Assembly: GCA_037127255.1 (NCBI GenBank)
Contig: JBANSL010000003.1
Coordinates: 21,786,314-21,850,313, forward strand
Length of the DNA: 64,000 bases
Direction of reading: 5' to 3'
Origin: Persicaria tinctoria
Taxonomy: Eukaryota; Streptophyta; Magnoliopsida; Caryophyllales; Polygonaceae
Shown here: in pieces, positions 47,644 to 58,439 of the stretch
Numbering within the stretch: position 1 is the stretch's first letter
Layout of the letters: every line of letters begins with the position of its first letter
Position numbers and translations under genes: made by a program
Notes under the pieces: model-generated
Seen by the model: only the letters and a program-made list of their open reading frames with translations
Told to the model about the DNA's origin: nothing
Database searches by the model: none

Positions 47644-49350
47644 TTAGTTATCCGGAGCATCATCAGTGAGCCTCGTCCACAGTCCTTCCAGCATCGTTGA
47701 AATCCCGCTCATCGTCGTCATCACCTCCTTCTGCAGCTCCTTAATATCCAGGCGAACTTCCTCCAAGCCCAACTCTAGGTTGTCCATGCGTTCATCGAAA
47801 GCTGGAGCAGTGGGAAAGGCTTTTGAAGGAGTGGCAAGACTCAAGGTCCCTTGGGGAGACCGAGTGATGCCAATCTTTTCAAGGCCTTTAGAGTCGAACA
47901 TACCCGTATGACGCAGCTGTTCTTCATTTTTGACATCAATTCCAGAAGCTTTGAAGATAGGGGTCAAAAGGGTAGCAAAGGGGAGGGGAGAGCCTTTTCG
48001 AGATTTTCTGGCATGGGCCATGGTGCCAAGGATGGTGTTGGCCAGATCAGGATCAAGTCCATTTAGAATGCGGTAGAGCAGGACCATGGCATTGTCGGTT
48101 AGGAGTGAGCCAGAGTTGAGACGGGGTAAGAGGCATCTAACAATGATGTTAAAGATAATTTTTGCCTCAAGGGTTAGGGATGAGTGGATGAGTTGCTTTG
48201 AGGTGCTGTTGGACGCTTCGGGTAGGAGATATTTGGCTCGGGCTAGGATGATGCAGTTTTCTTTTGAGGGGTGGATTTCAGATGGTGGAACAGGGGTAGG
48301 TAAGCCTAGGAGATCTGCAAAATCATTGGGGTTGAGAGAGATTCTAACCCCTTTGACAACAGTCTTCAAAGACCAACCATCAGTGTCGTTCTTGGCTTTT
48401 AGGTTGATGTAGAAAAGTTGGGTAAGCTCGAGGTAGTAGACAGTTTCACGGTTAAGAAGAGTCCAGACTGGGGAATTTTTGAGGAGCTGAATGCAAGGTA
48501 TCTTCAAAGCTTCAAAGAATTCAAAATCTAAAAAATCTGAACAACTAAGCTTACGAGTACGAAACTCGACTACCCACTTACCAGCAGTCTCAGGATCTAA
48601 AAACCAAGAGGAGGGCAAGGATTGATTTACCTGGATATAGGTTGGGGGGTTTGCGTTCTTTCTGCGCGCAACTGTTGGAGCAGCTCTCTTGACAGGCGCT
48701 ACAAGACTCTTAACAGGGCCCTTCCTGGTACGCTTAGGGGATGGAGGCTTGACTGGAGCAGGGGCTTTCCGCTTCTTTGGACACGGGGGAGGAGGAGGAG
48801 AAGGAGAGGGAGATTCTTCCTCCTCTTCCTCAGACCCCGAGTCCTCAGCGAACCCCGCTTCATCACCTTCAGGTTCCTCGTCCTCTCCGGATCCCTCATG
48901 CTCTTCCTCTTCCTCTTCCTCTTCCTCAGGCTCCACCTCGGATGGAACCTCTTCGGCTTCGGCTTCCTTCCGAATTCGCTCAGCTTCCTCCTCGGCCAGT
49001 CTCTTAGCAAGCTCGGCCTCCTCATCGGCCTTTTTCTGTCTCAAGGCCTCCTCCTCGGCTTCCCTGGCAGCATCTCTTTCCAGGGCGGCATCAAGGTCGT
49101 CTTCCTCTTCTTCCTCAGCCAGGATCTTTCTCTTCCCCTTTTGTTTAGCACTCAAGGGTTTCTTAACAGCGCGCTTTTGAGAGCCTTTGGGAGCCGTGGC
49201 CGTGCTCGCCTTAATGGTGCTTTGGACAACTGCTGGGATGATGGCTTGAGTAGCAGGTTCGGGTGTGGGAGAGGTAGCAGTGGCCTGGCGTCCCTTGGGG
49301 GTGGCGCCAAGTCTTTTGGGAGTGACAACTTTCTTGGTTTTGGGTGTCAT
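47644..49350 (-). CDS. Third ORF of the SIRE-like element: acidic/basic protein with putative plant transposon domain, 568 aa
   Basis: Uninterrupted ORF downstream of pol, same sense, where SIRE elements carry env-like genes. Start ATG at 49350. Order: a Lys/Thr/Pro-rich N-terminus (1-70); a Glu/Ala-rich probable helix and poly-Glu block (about 75-190); Ser/Pro runs; a nuclear-signal-like KKRKAPAPVK and KRTRK cluster (about 195-225); a globular part (about 245-480) with SDFLDFEFFEALKIP, ELTQLFYINLK and VVKGVRISLNPNDFADLLGLP; and a C-terminal coiled-coil-like helix. The globular part resembles the 'putative plant transposon protein' domain (PF20167) of many retroelement-linked plant ORFs; this is from pattern memory. 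I see no signal peptide or clear membrane helix, so it does not look like a classical envelope protein. Function unknown. Confidence 0.8.
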   Translation of the reverse strand: MTPKTKKVVTPKRLGATPKGRQATATSPTPEPATQAIIPAVVQSTIKASTATAPKGSQKRAVKKPLSAKQKGKRKILAEEEEEDDLDAALERDAAREAEEEALRQKKADEEAELAKRLAEEEAERIRKEAEAEEVPSEVEPEEEEEEEEEHEGSGEDEEPEGDEAGFAEDSGSEEEEEESPSPSPPPPPCPKKRKAPAPVKPPSPKRTRKGPVKSLVAPVKRAAPTVARRKNANPPTYIQVNQSLPSSWFLDPETAGKWVVEFRTRKLSCSDFLDFEFFEALKIPCIQLLKNSPVWTLLNRETVYYLELTQLFYINLKAKNDTDGWSLKTVVKGVRISLNPNDFADLLGLPTPVPPSEIHPSKENCIILARAKYLLPEASNSTSKQLIHSSLTLEAKIIFNIIVRCLLPRLNSGSLLTDNAMVLLYRILNGLDPDLANTILGTMAHARKSRKGSPLPFATLLTPIFKASGIDVKNEEQLRHTGMFDSKGLEKIGITRSPQGTLSLATPSKAFPTAPAFDERMDNLELGLEEVRLDIKELQKEVMTTMSGISTMLEGLWTRLTDDAPDN

Positions 49351-49822
49351 GGAAGTAATCGGTTAGGGTTTCTTTGAGAGGTTGAAGATGAAGGAGTGGA
49401 AAGGGTTTGGAAAAATCTGAGTGTGGGTTGTAATTGGGTACATGATTGGTTTAAGTAGAGAGAGAGGGTGACGGATTGATGGGATGGGTTTAGGGTTCCA
49501 AGGAAAGAAATCATTACATTGCTAAGATTTGAAAGGTTTTCAATTTCAAATTCAAATTCAAATAGCCATTAAAATCGGACAAGGTAACTAAAAAAATCTA
49601 TTTTCAAAAATAAAATATCTTAATGGTTAAGGAAATCATAGAAATAGGCAATTTTTGAAATCTGATTAAAACAAATATAATTGATTAAATATCTAAAAAG
49701 ATATTAACCAAAAATATATGATCCGATATATGTACCCCACTGTTCAGTTTGCAGACCTTGACATAACTCTCAAAGGTCTTGACACTGAGTGGAGTTTATC
49801 TTTCGTAAAGGGAAAGCTCCCC
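49351..49822 (-). other. Spacer between pol and the third ORF
   Basis: AT-rich, no coding signal. It could hold a promoter or splice acceptor for a subgenomic message of the third ORF. On the - strand CCCAATTACAACCCACAC and a Cys-poor purine/pyrimidine stretch precede the ATG; no clear TATA box. Confidence 0.5.
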
Positions 49823-52800
49823 CTACGAAAGTGCATCCTTGCCAAGCATCCCAATCTCTCGTCTAATGAAGGTGAACCTGTCCTCTGCCAAAGGCTTAGT
49901 AAAAATGTCAGCCCATTGATAATCAGTAGAAATAAAAGATATGGACACATCACCTTTTTCAACATGATCTCTAATGAAATGATGCCTTACATCAATATGC
50001 TTGGTCCTTGAATGCTGAACACGATTCTTAGTGATGGATATGGCACTTGTATTGTCACACTTAATTGGGATACCCTTGAGGTTGATGCCAAGATCTCGCA
50101 TTTGTTGAGCTATCCAAAGGATTTGGGAGCAACAAGCTCCAGCTGCAATGTATTCGGCTTCTGCAGTGGATAGAGCAACTGAGTTTTGCTTCTTTGAGTG
50201 CTAATTGATCAAAGATGCTCCTAAGAATTGGCAACATCCTGATGTGTTCTTCCTATCCACCTTGTAGCCTGCAAAATCTGCATCAGAATATCCAATTAAA
50301 GTGAAATCCTTTTGCTTTGGGTACCATAGTCCAAGTTCCTTAGTGCCATTGAGATATCGAAAGATCCTCTTCACAGCCACGAGGTGTGATTCTTTGGGAT
50401 CAGCTTGAAACCTAGCACACATGCAAACACTAAACATGATGTCAGGTCTACTGGCCGTGAGATATAATAAAGATCCAATCATTCCTCGATACTCCTTTTG
50501 ATTGACACTGGTTCCAGTCTTGTCTTGATCTAGAGACAATGTTGAGCTCATGGGAGTCTTGGCTGCTTTGGATTGATCCATCTTGAACTTCTTCAAGAGA
50601 TCCTTAGTGTACTTGCTTTGGTTGACGAAGATCCCTTTCTTGGATTGATGAACTTGTAACCCCAAAAAGAAGTTGAGTTCACCCATCAAGCTCATCTCAA
50701 ATTCACTGCACATAATGTCAGAAAATTCCTTGCAAAAAGATGTGTTAGTAGCACCAAATAATATATCATCAACATAAATTTGAATAACCAAAATGTCCTT
50801 TCCTTTGGTCTTGATAAAAAGAGTCTTGTCGATCAACCCTCTTTTAAAATCATTTTCTAAAAGATATTTTGACAAGCGCTCGTACCAAGCTCTTGGGGCT
50901 TGTTTCAAACCATAAAGCGCTTTGTCAAGTTTGTAAACATGATTGGGGAATTCTGAGCTTTCAAAACCTGGGGGTTGAGCCACATAAACTTCTTCCTCTA
51001 AGAAACCATTAAGAAAAGCACACTTGACATCCATTTGATATAACTTTATGCTCATGAAAGATGAAAACACTAATAGAATGCGAATGGCTTCAAGCCTGGC
51101 TACGGGAGCAAAGGTCTCCTCGTAGTCAATACCTTCCTCTTGATTGTAGCCTTGAGCAACAAGCCATGCCTTGTTCCTCACAATCTTGCCATTCTCATCT
51201 AACTTGTTTCGAAACACCCATCGAGTGCCAATGACTGATTGATGCTTTGGTCTAGGCTTCAAGGTCCAGACTTTGTTCCTCTCAAATTCATTAAGTTCAC
51301 TTTGCATAGCTATAATCCAGTCTGGCTCCTGAAGTGCCTCATTTACCTTCTTTGGCTCAATAAGAGAAACAAACGCGTTAAAAGCACAAAGATCTTTAAG
51401 TTTAGAACGAGTTTGAACACTAGAAGTAGGGTCAGAAATGATATCCTTTAATGAGTGTGATGAGGAGTATTTGAATTTCCTTTTGCTAGTCTCAGCTCCT
51501 TGATTCCTCACACCATCAGGATTGATTTGTGGTACATCTGACTCCGTGGTCCTGTTAGGTTCAGTTACAGCAGTTTCTGACATCTCAACACTGTTGGATT
51601 GGACGCCAAGGGCTTTGGACGCATGTTCAACACCTTGGGCCAATTCTTCAGTGTTAAGAATCGGTTCCTGCATGTTCCTTTTCTCTGTGTTCATGGTAGC
51701 AGCATCATCACCTTCCTCGTTCTCTTCATGGATATTAAGATCTATATCTGCAACACTTTCACTCAAAGCACCATCATTGCATTCATCAAAAATAACATGT
51801 ATACTTTCTTCAACAACCTGGGTCCTTTTATTGAAGATTCTATAAGCTTTGCTACTCGTGGAATAGCCAAGAAATATACCTTCATCACTATGCGCATCAA
51901 ATTTCCCAAGGTTATCTTTTCCATTGTTATGAACAAAACAAGTACAGCCAAAGGGTTTAAAATAAGATATAAGTGGTTTGCGGCCTTTGAAAAGTTCATA
52001 AGGAGTTTTCTTTAAGATGGAACGAATAAGACAACGATTTAAAATGTAGTTAGTTGTGTTGACAACTTCAGCCCAATAGGTTTTAGGTAATGCATTTTCT
52101 AAAAGCATAGTCCTGGCCATATCCTCTAAGGTGCGGTTCTTGCGTTCCACAACCCCGTTTTGTTGAGGTGTCCTAGGAGCAGAAAGGTTTTGGGAGGTGC
52201 CATATTTAGCACAAAACAAATCAAATTGAAGTTGATCAAACTCCCTACCATGATCACTCCGAATAGACACTATGAGCTCATTTCTTAAAGTTTGCAACTC
52301 TTTACAAAGTTTCGAAAACTCAAATAAGGCCTCTGATTTTTCTTTCAAAAATGCAACCCAAGTATATCTTGAAAAATCATCGACAACAACTAGCATGTAC
52401 TTTTTACCATTGGGAGATTTGACTCGCATAGGACCACCTAAATCCATATGTAAAAGTTCAAGGGGTCTAGAAGAACTTACAACCTTTTTGAGTTTGAAGG
52501 AGCTACGTGTTTGTTTACCTCGTGTGCATGCATTGCACATGTCAATACCTTTGAAGTCCATTCCAGGTAGCCCTCTTACAAGCCCTTTGGACACAAGCTT
52601 CTGTAGTGTATGTGGACTTACATGACCGAGTCTCCTGTGCCAAAGCTTTGGATCGTCCGTCAAGGCTTTTAAACAGGTTAAGATTCCTTGTGCCACTTGA
52701 TCAGCATTTACAGCGTATATGTTGTTGTAACGATATGCAGTCAGAATAACTTCACCAGTATCATCTCTGCACACTATACATCTTTTCTTGTTAAATCTGA

Positions 52801-53077
52801 CATTGTTACCACTATCACATAATTGAGAAACGCTAAGCAAATTATACTTTAAACCATTGACAAGATAGACATTTTTAATACTATGGCTGGAATCACTTCC
52901 AACACTACCAATACCAACAATGTCGCATTTCCCTTTGTCACCAAGAGTGATTGTTCCCGTGGATTGCTCCTTTAGATCATGAAAGAGAGAACTCTTCCCA
53001 CTCATATGCCTCGAGCAACCACTATCAATAATCCATTTGTGTTCTTTCACCTTGGTGATCTCCTGCAAAACAAACAT
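49823..53077 (-). pseudogene. SIRE-like pol: protease, integrase, reverse transcriptase, RNase H (one stop)
   Basis: The first ATG is 53077-53075, overlapping the gag TGA by one base (TGATG); the open frame reaches 53080. Protease IIDSGCSRHMSG; GAG-pre-integrase LWHRRLGHVS...CNACTRGKQTRSSF; integrase D in LLHMDLGGPM, D in SIRSDHGREF, E in QNGVVERKNRT; RT with [38 protein letters not shown] and IYVDDILFGATN; RNase H with GYSDADFAG, then a TAG at 50201-50203 where the family has Trp, then LSTAEAEY and WADIFTKPLAEDRF to the stop at 49823. Apart from that single stop the 1085-codon frame is intact. Confidence 0.93.
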
Positions 53078-54876
53078 CAACCTTTGTGGCTAGACCAATA
53101 AGCAAATTTGGATCCATTGTTGGGGTAAACCATATTTGGTAAAATAGTGCCTTTTGGAACCCAAACTTGTGTTATCCGTTCTTTTCTCAAATGAACAGGA
53201 AATGTATTACGAATAATATATGGATCCTTTCTTCTATAAGGGCAGGTCTCTTTTACATGTCCTTTTCTAGCACAATGGTGACATATAGGAGAGGTTCTGC
53301 TTCCTTTAGCCTTTACAAAAGTGGTAATGTGTTGCTTCTTTAAAAACTTTGGATTGTAACCAATACCACTTTTGTTTAGAGAGCTTTGTTGCTCACCCAA
53401 CATCTTATCGAGAGTGCCTTTGGATTTGGTAAAACTTATGAGGGCTGTTTGTTGGTCTAGAATCTTATTATTCAGGGAGATCTTCTCGTTCTCTAAGTTA
53501 TGATGCACATTTCTTAGAGAGGAGAGATCTTGCTTGAGTTCAGATTTCTCCGAATCAAGCGTCTTGACTTTAATGTCAAGACCTGAATAAGAAGCTTCAA
53601 GACCTTTGACCCTCATAGACAGATCCTCAATAGTTCTTTCCTGGTCCACAGTTCTCTTAATAAGAATGTTAGTTTGGGCAATAAGCTTCTCTTCATTGGC
53701 AATCATATTTGAAAGGAATTCCGATAATACCTCTTTTGGACTTTCCATAAGTTCTCTTACAGTAGCCTCAAGCTTTTTATCGTGGGATTCATCTCCAGAA
53801 GCCATGAGACAGATGTTGGCCTTTTCATCGTCGGAGTCAGAGTCGGAATCACTCCAAGTAGCTACCATGGCTTTCTTCTTCCATTTGTCACCTTTCTTGA
53901 GCTGGCTTTTTGTCTTTTGAGGGAAGTCCTTCACAAGATGATCTGTTTCACCACATTCAAAACAAGACAACGGTTTAGTCTTCTTTTCAAACTTGTTGTA
54001 TTGAGACTTCCCTCGAAATTTTGAAGACTCTGATCCATCCTTGTTGTTGAATTGCTTCTTCATTTTGAGAATTCTAGCAAGGCCTCTTGTGATGAGAGCA
54101 AAAGGATCATCCTCATCGTCATCCTCATCTTCAGAATCAGATCCATCCTTGGGCTCATCCTTCTTAGACTTGAGTGCTAAGTTCTTGGTGCTAGCTGGAA
54201 GTTCTCCATCGTCTTCATTAAGGATCATCTCATGCGTGATCAGCTTCCCAAGAAGGTCATCAAGGGGTAGAGTAGTGAGGTTCTGGGCATCCTCTATAGC
54301 TGTTACTTTTGGACCCCATTTCTCCTTTGGAAGGCACCTCAGTATCTTCCTTACTTTCTCCACATTGGTAAAGCTCTTGCCGAGATAGTCAAGGTTGTTG
54401 GTGATTTCTGTGAACCGTGTGAACATGGCCTTGATTGACTCATCAGACTTCATCTTAAAGAGCTCGTACTTTCGAAGGAAGATGCTGATCTTGGTGTCTT
54501 TTACTTGGCTCGTTCCTTCATAGGTGACGACCAACTTATCCCAAATCTCTTTAGCTGACCTACAAGAAGAGATATGGTTAAACTCATCAGTGCTAAGACC
54601 ACAATAAAGTAAGTTAATAGCCCTGTAGTTCTTGGAGATGGTTTCAAGATCTGCTTGGTTGTATTCAGACTCCTTCTTTGCAATTTTGGTGTCATTTGGT
54701 CCTTCCTTCTCTGGAATCTTCGGACCATTCTCTATAATGTTCCAAAGCTCTAGATCTTGGTCTATGATGAACATCTTCATCAAAGATCTCCAGTGGACAA
54801 AGTTGTTTCCTACAAAGAGTGGCGGTCTGCTTGTGGACCTTCCCTGTGCAAATCCTCCGCTTGCTTCAACAGACAT
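53077..54876 (-). CDS. SIRE-like gag polyprotein, 599 aa
   Basis: Nucleocapsid/capsid precursor of the element. N-terminus MSVEASGGFAQGRSTSRPP then LFVGNNFVHWRSLMKMFI (DUF4219-like start), and a UBN2-type capsid region (KLVVTYEGTSQVKDTKISIF, FTRFTEITNNLDYLG, about 100-215). An acidic stretch follows (SDSEDEDDDEDD), then a first zinc knuckle CFECGETDHLVKDF (about 305-318) whose last Cys is Phe, a long coiled coil (about 365-505), and a second, intact knuckle CHHCARKGHVKETC (about 535-548). No stop or frameshift. The two-knuckle arrangement around a coiled coil fits SIRE-type gag. Confidence 0.93.
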   Translation of the reverse strand: MSVEASGGFAQGRSTSRPPLFVGNNFVHWRSLMKMFIIDQDLELWNIIENGPKIPEKEGPNDTKIAKKESEYNQADLETISKNYRAINLLYCGLSTDEFNHISSCRSAKEIWDKLVVTYEGTSQVKDTKISIFLRKYELFKMKSDESIKAMFTRFTEITNNLDYLGKSFTNVEKVRKILRCLPKEKWGPKVTAIEDAQNLTTLPLDDLLGKLITHEMILNEDDGELPASTKNLALKSKKDEPKDGSDSEDEDDDEDDPFALITRGLARILKMKKQFNNKDGSESSKFRGKSQYNKFEKKTKPLSCFECGETDHLVKDFPQKTKSQLKKGDKWKKKAMVATWSDSDSDSDDEKANICLMASGDESHDKKLEATVRELMESPKEVLSEFLSNMIANEEKLIAQTNILIKRTVDQERTIEDLSMRVKGLEASYSGLDIKVKTLDSEKSELKQDLSSLRNVHHNLENEKISLNNKILDQQTALISFTKSKGTLDKMLGEQQSSLNKSGIGYNPKFLKKQHITTFVKAKGSRTSPICHHCARKGHVKETCPYRRKDPYIIRNTFPVHLRKERITQVWVPKGTILPNMVYPNNGSKFAYWSSHKG

Positions 54877-54920
54877 GATCGAAAACTCACAAGATTGTTA
54901 GATCAAAAGCAGTGAGTAAA

Positions 54921-54932
54921 GCTCTGATACCA
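54921..54932 (-). other. Primer-binding site, initiator tRNA-Met
   Basis: Perfect TGGTATCAGAGC on the - strand, two bases inside the 5' LTR. Confidence 0.93.
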
Positions 54933-54934
54933 AT

Positions 54935-55937
54935 TGAAGGTTCGAAAATATAAAACAATGTAATATAGAAATACTCTAGAAGGGGGGTTGAATAGAGTAT
55001 GCCCGTTTTTCGCAGAAACTCTCAAGACTTTTGGAGCTTGTACCAAAACCTTTGAGATTAAACCTGAATCACAAAGTTAAACAATTCGAACCAAGTGCGA
55101 AAATAAGGTAAAGCAAATAAGTAAATAACACGAGTAATTGTTTACGAGGTTCAGCACAACCGGCCTACGTCCCCGCCTAGGGTTCTTCCACAACCCTAGG
55201 ATTCAAAGGATTTATTGAATGCTTAGCTTAGGATCCTAATAGCTCACCGAGAAGCCTCTCTCCTATACAATTGCAATCTAGTCAACTCACGTTCCCTTGG
55301 AGTCCTAGACCAATCTAGAAGAGCCCCACCTCTCTCAGCTATCTAGTACAATCCTCTAACTCTCGCAAATCAATAGCCTAGTGCAACTTCCCGAGTTATA
55401 AACTCTCAAGTAACACTTGAAATGAATATATCCTATAAGCTCACAGTGACTCTCAAAGGCTTTGAAATAAACAATAAATAATTTGAGCGCTTTTGCAGAG
55501 AGACACTTGGAAGACAGATCGCTTGAATGAATGAAGCTCGTGTGTGGCACTTCTCCTCTCTGTCTTCTCCTTCCTTTCCTTTATATAATAGCATGGAGCG
55601 TGAGGATCTCCAACACCAGATCTCCAACGGCTCTTTTGGAATCAAGTCGATCTTGCAATCTTCTATATATGGATACTTTGAAACGCCATGATCTGTTTTG
55701 AACTGATCTCTTCAACATGTAAAAGGAAGGATGTAATCTCGATTTATACTTCCTGAAATGGTTAGTCATTCATATATACAGTATAATGGAAGTATATAAT
55801 AAGATAAAATAATATACGAATAATAAGATAGGTTTTGTATTTCATCAACTGTTAATGCTCCAAGGCTTTTGACACAAACATCCTGTCAAAGCCTTTGAAA
55901 CATCTATTCTGATTTTCATCAAGGGAGGGAGTTATCA
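54935..55937 (-). repeat. 5' LTR of the SIRE-like element
   Basis: 1003 bp, with the same TATATAAAGG-like box on the - strand near 55578-55587, the likely promoter of the genomic transcript. Confidence 0.95.
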
Positions 55938-55942
55938 AAATG

Positions 55943-56020
55943 GAATACCTAAAACTTGATTGTACAAACTAGCATACTATCGTATTAACCGTAAACCTTC
56001 AATAAGAATACAAAGTAAAC
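55943..56020. other. 3' flank of the older Copia pol
   Basis: Short AT-rich stretch that continues at 46292 across the SIRE-like insertion. No LTR start could be placed. Confidence 0.35.
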
Positions 56021-58237
56021 TTATCCAAAAAACCATGCAAGAAGCTTGTCACGAAGTGTAATGAACCGACCACTGCCAAGGGCCTTGGTGAAGATGTCTG
56101 CAGTTTGATCCAAGGAGCGAATGTGACGGACAACAAGGTCACCAACTTTCACTTGTTCACGGACAAAGAAGTAGTCAATGCGAATATGCTTGGACCGCTG
56201 ATGGAGAATAGGATTGGCAGACATGTACGTGGCACTGAGGTTGTCGCATAGGACAATGGGAGAGCCTGTGACTGGTGCCTGAAGCTCAACCAGAAGTTGG
56301 CGAAGCCAAAGGAGTTCGGCTGCAGTGAAAGATATGGCGCGCTACTCGGCTTCAGTGCTAGAACGAGCAACCGCCTTTTGCTTCCGGGAAGACCAACTGA
56401 CAAGATTACCACCATAAAAAATGGCAAAATCGTGTTGAGAGCAGCAATCATCCATGTCTGAGGCCCATTCGGCATCGGTGAAGGCAACTAGGCGGGTGTC
56501 GGTGGCTGATCGGAGACACATGCCATGGGATAAAGTACCTTTGAGATAGAGAAGGATGCGCTTGACAGCAGACCAATGAGTCTCGGTGGGGTTATGCATA
56601 AATTGGCAAACCCGATTGACGACATAAGATATCTCTGGACGAGTAATGGTGACATATTGGAGGGCGCCAACAATGCTCCGATATAAGTGAGGATCGGCCA
56701 GGGGATCACCAGTTTGGATCAGGCGGGATCCAGGTTCGGAAAGAGAGGCAATGGGACGGGCGTCTGTCATCTTGCTGCGAAGAAGCAAGTCGCGAATGTA
56801 CTTCTACTGAGTCAACAGAATGGCACCATCCTGGGGAAGTAGCTCTATGCCGAGAAAATAGTGCAAATTGCCCAAGTCACGCAGAGAGAATGTGTTGTTC
56901 AGGTTTTGAACAAACTGATCAATCGCCGATTGAGAGGAACCTGTGATAATCAGATCATCGACATAGACGAGAACCAACAGAGTGAACCCGCGAGCTCGAC
57001 AGATAAATAGAGATGAGTTAGATTTGCATGCCGAAAACTGCTGCTGCAGAAGAAAGAGGTTGAGCTTGGTGAACCAAGCTCGGGGCGCCTGTTTGAGGCC
57101 ATATAGAGCCTTCTTGAGATAGCAGACATGCGTGGGCCGAGAGTGATCAATGAAGCCAGGAGGTTGATCCATGTAAACCTGTTCAGAGAGATCACCATTC
57201 AAAAAGGCGTTATTGATGTCTACCTATCGGAGTGGCCACTTGTGAGTGATGGCGAGGGAGAGGATGACTCGGATGGTTGTCGGTTTGATCACTGGACTAA
57301 AAGTGTCGAAATAGTCCACTCTCTCCTCTTGATTGAAGCCATTCGCAACCAAACGGGCTTTTTGGCGTTCAATAGAAGCATCCGCATGGTGCTTGATCCT
57401 GTACACCCACTTACAACCAATAATGTTAGTCTTAGGAGGACGCGGGAAAATGTCCCAAGTCCCATTACGAACGAGAGCATCATATTCAACCTGCATCGCA
57501 TTATGCCATTTGGGAAGTTTTGAGGCCTGAATGTAGGTTTTTGGTTCAGGATAGTGATCCGGGGACGGTGGTAAGGGGTGTTTTGTGGTGGTGAGGGCTT
57601 TAGGTTTGCCACAAACAAAGTCCTTGAGAAGGACTGATTGCTGACGTTGGCGGGTACTCTGACGAGTGAGCTGCGGTGGTGGAGGTGGTGACGGTGATGG
57701 CAAGGGAGAGGCGGATGAAGAGGTGGCCTCAGGTGATGTATCTCGTGATGATGAAGAGGTCTCAGAATCGGAAGCTCCAGGAGACGTTGAGAGCTGCACG
57801 GGTGATGCCGACTGGGTGTCCTCGAGGTCGAGTTGAAATGGGATTGGAGCAGGGGTTATGGGCGCCGACTGTGGTGTTGGAAGGATAGATGCAGGCTGTT
57901 GGAGGACTGACAGAGGTGTGGTAGAGACCGATGGGTTATGCGGTGTAGGTGTGGGTGAAGCATGAGATGGGTAGGGAAACATTGACTCATCAAAGACGAC
58001 ATGACGAGCGATGTAGAGACGACGAGTTGGGACATGGAATCACATATACCCTTTGTGTTTAGAGCTGTAGCCGACGAAGACACATGGAAGGGATTGGTAC
58101 TCAAGTTTGTGATCGGTGTAGGGGCGCAAAAACGGGTAGCAGAGACAACCAAAGGACTTGAGAAACCCATAGTCCGGACTTTTCCCATAGAGACACTCAT
58201 TAGGAGATTTGTTGTTGTTGTGAGCTGAATCTGCCAT
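56021..58237 (-). pseudogene. Copia pol remnant (integrase end, RT, RNase H) with four stops
   Basis: One frame runs from 58237 to the terminal stop at 56021 without a frameshift, but with nonsense codons at 58040-58042, 57224-57226, 56804-56806 and 56342-56344. Visible parts: the integrase tail FGCLCYPFLRPY and CVFVGYSSKHKGY; a Ser/Pro-rich linker; RT with GCKWVYRIKHHADAS, the [13 protein letters not shown] block and YVDDLIITG; RNase H with FTDAEWASDMDD, SSTEAE and DQTADIFTKALGSGRF. The 5' part (gag, protease, integrase core) is lost at the junction with family A copy 2 at about 58232. It differs from both other Copia elements here. Confidence 0.88.
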
Positions 58238-58439
58238 GTTTTACAGTAACTTTTATATCGATATTCGTATACATTACATTCATTTGGGTTTAGAAAGTAC
58301 AGAATCTATGTAGTTTATGCTTATTTGCCAAATTATGGAATCTACACCAGTTTCTGTTGAATTCGCAGAAATCGAGGCGTTTACAGCAATTCTACAGAAG
58401 GTCGAAAAAGCTCGGAAAACGGCTACAGAAGTCCAAGGT

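Larger units (their letters stand above)
46293..55937 (-). mobile_element. SIRE/Maximus-like Copia retrotransposon, 9.6 kb, with third ORF
   Basis: LTRs of equal length (1003 bp, 46293-47295 and 54935-55937) start TGAAGGTTCG and end GAGTTATCA. The target duplication AAATG is perfect (46288-46292 and 55938-55942). The - strand order is 5' LTR, primer site, gag, pol, third ORF, polypurine tract, 3' LTR. Hand comparison gives about 14 differences between the LTRs (about 1.4%), so insertion is recent. Only one nonsense codon was found in pol and none in gag or the third ORF. Size, gene order and the extra ORF fit the SIRE/Maximus lineage. Confidence 0.95.

Noticed and set aside
48622..49377. Long + strand ORF (251 aa, Leu/Phe-rich) and the overlapping Ser-rich ORF 48689-49180
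   Set aside because: They are antisense mirrors of the acidic third ORF; GAG/GAA codons read backwards as CTC/TTC. No domain and no own promoter context.
54921..54932. tRNA-like sequence TGGTATCAGAGC
   Set aside because: It is the primer-binding site of the retroelement; no cloverleaf surrounds it.
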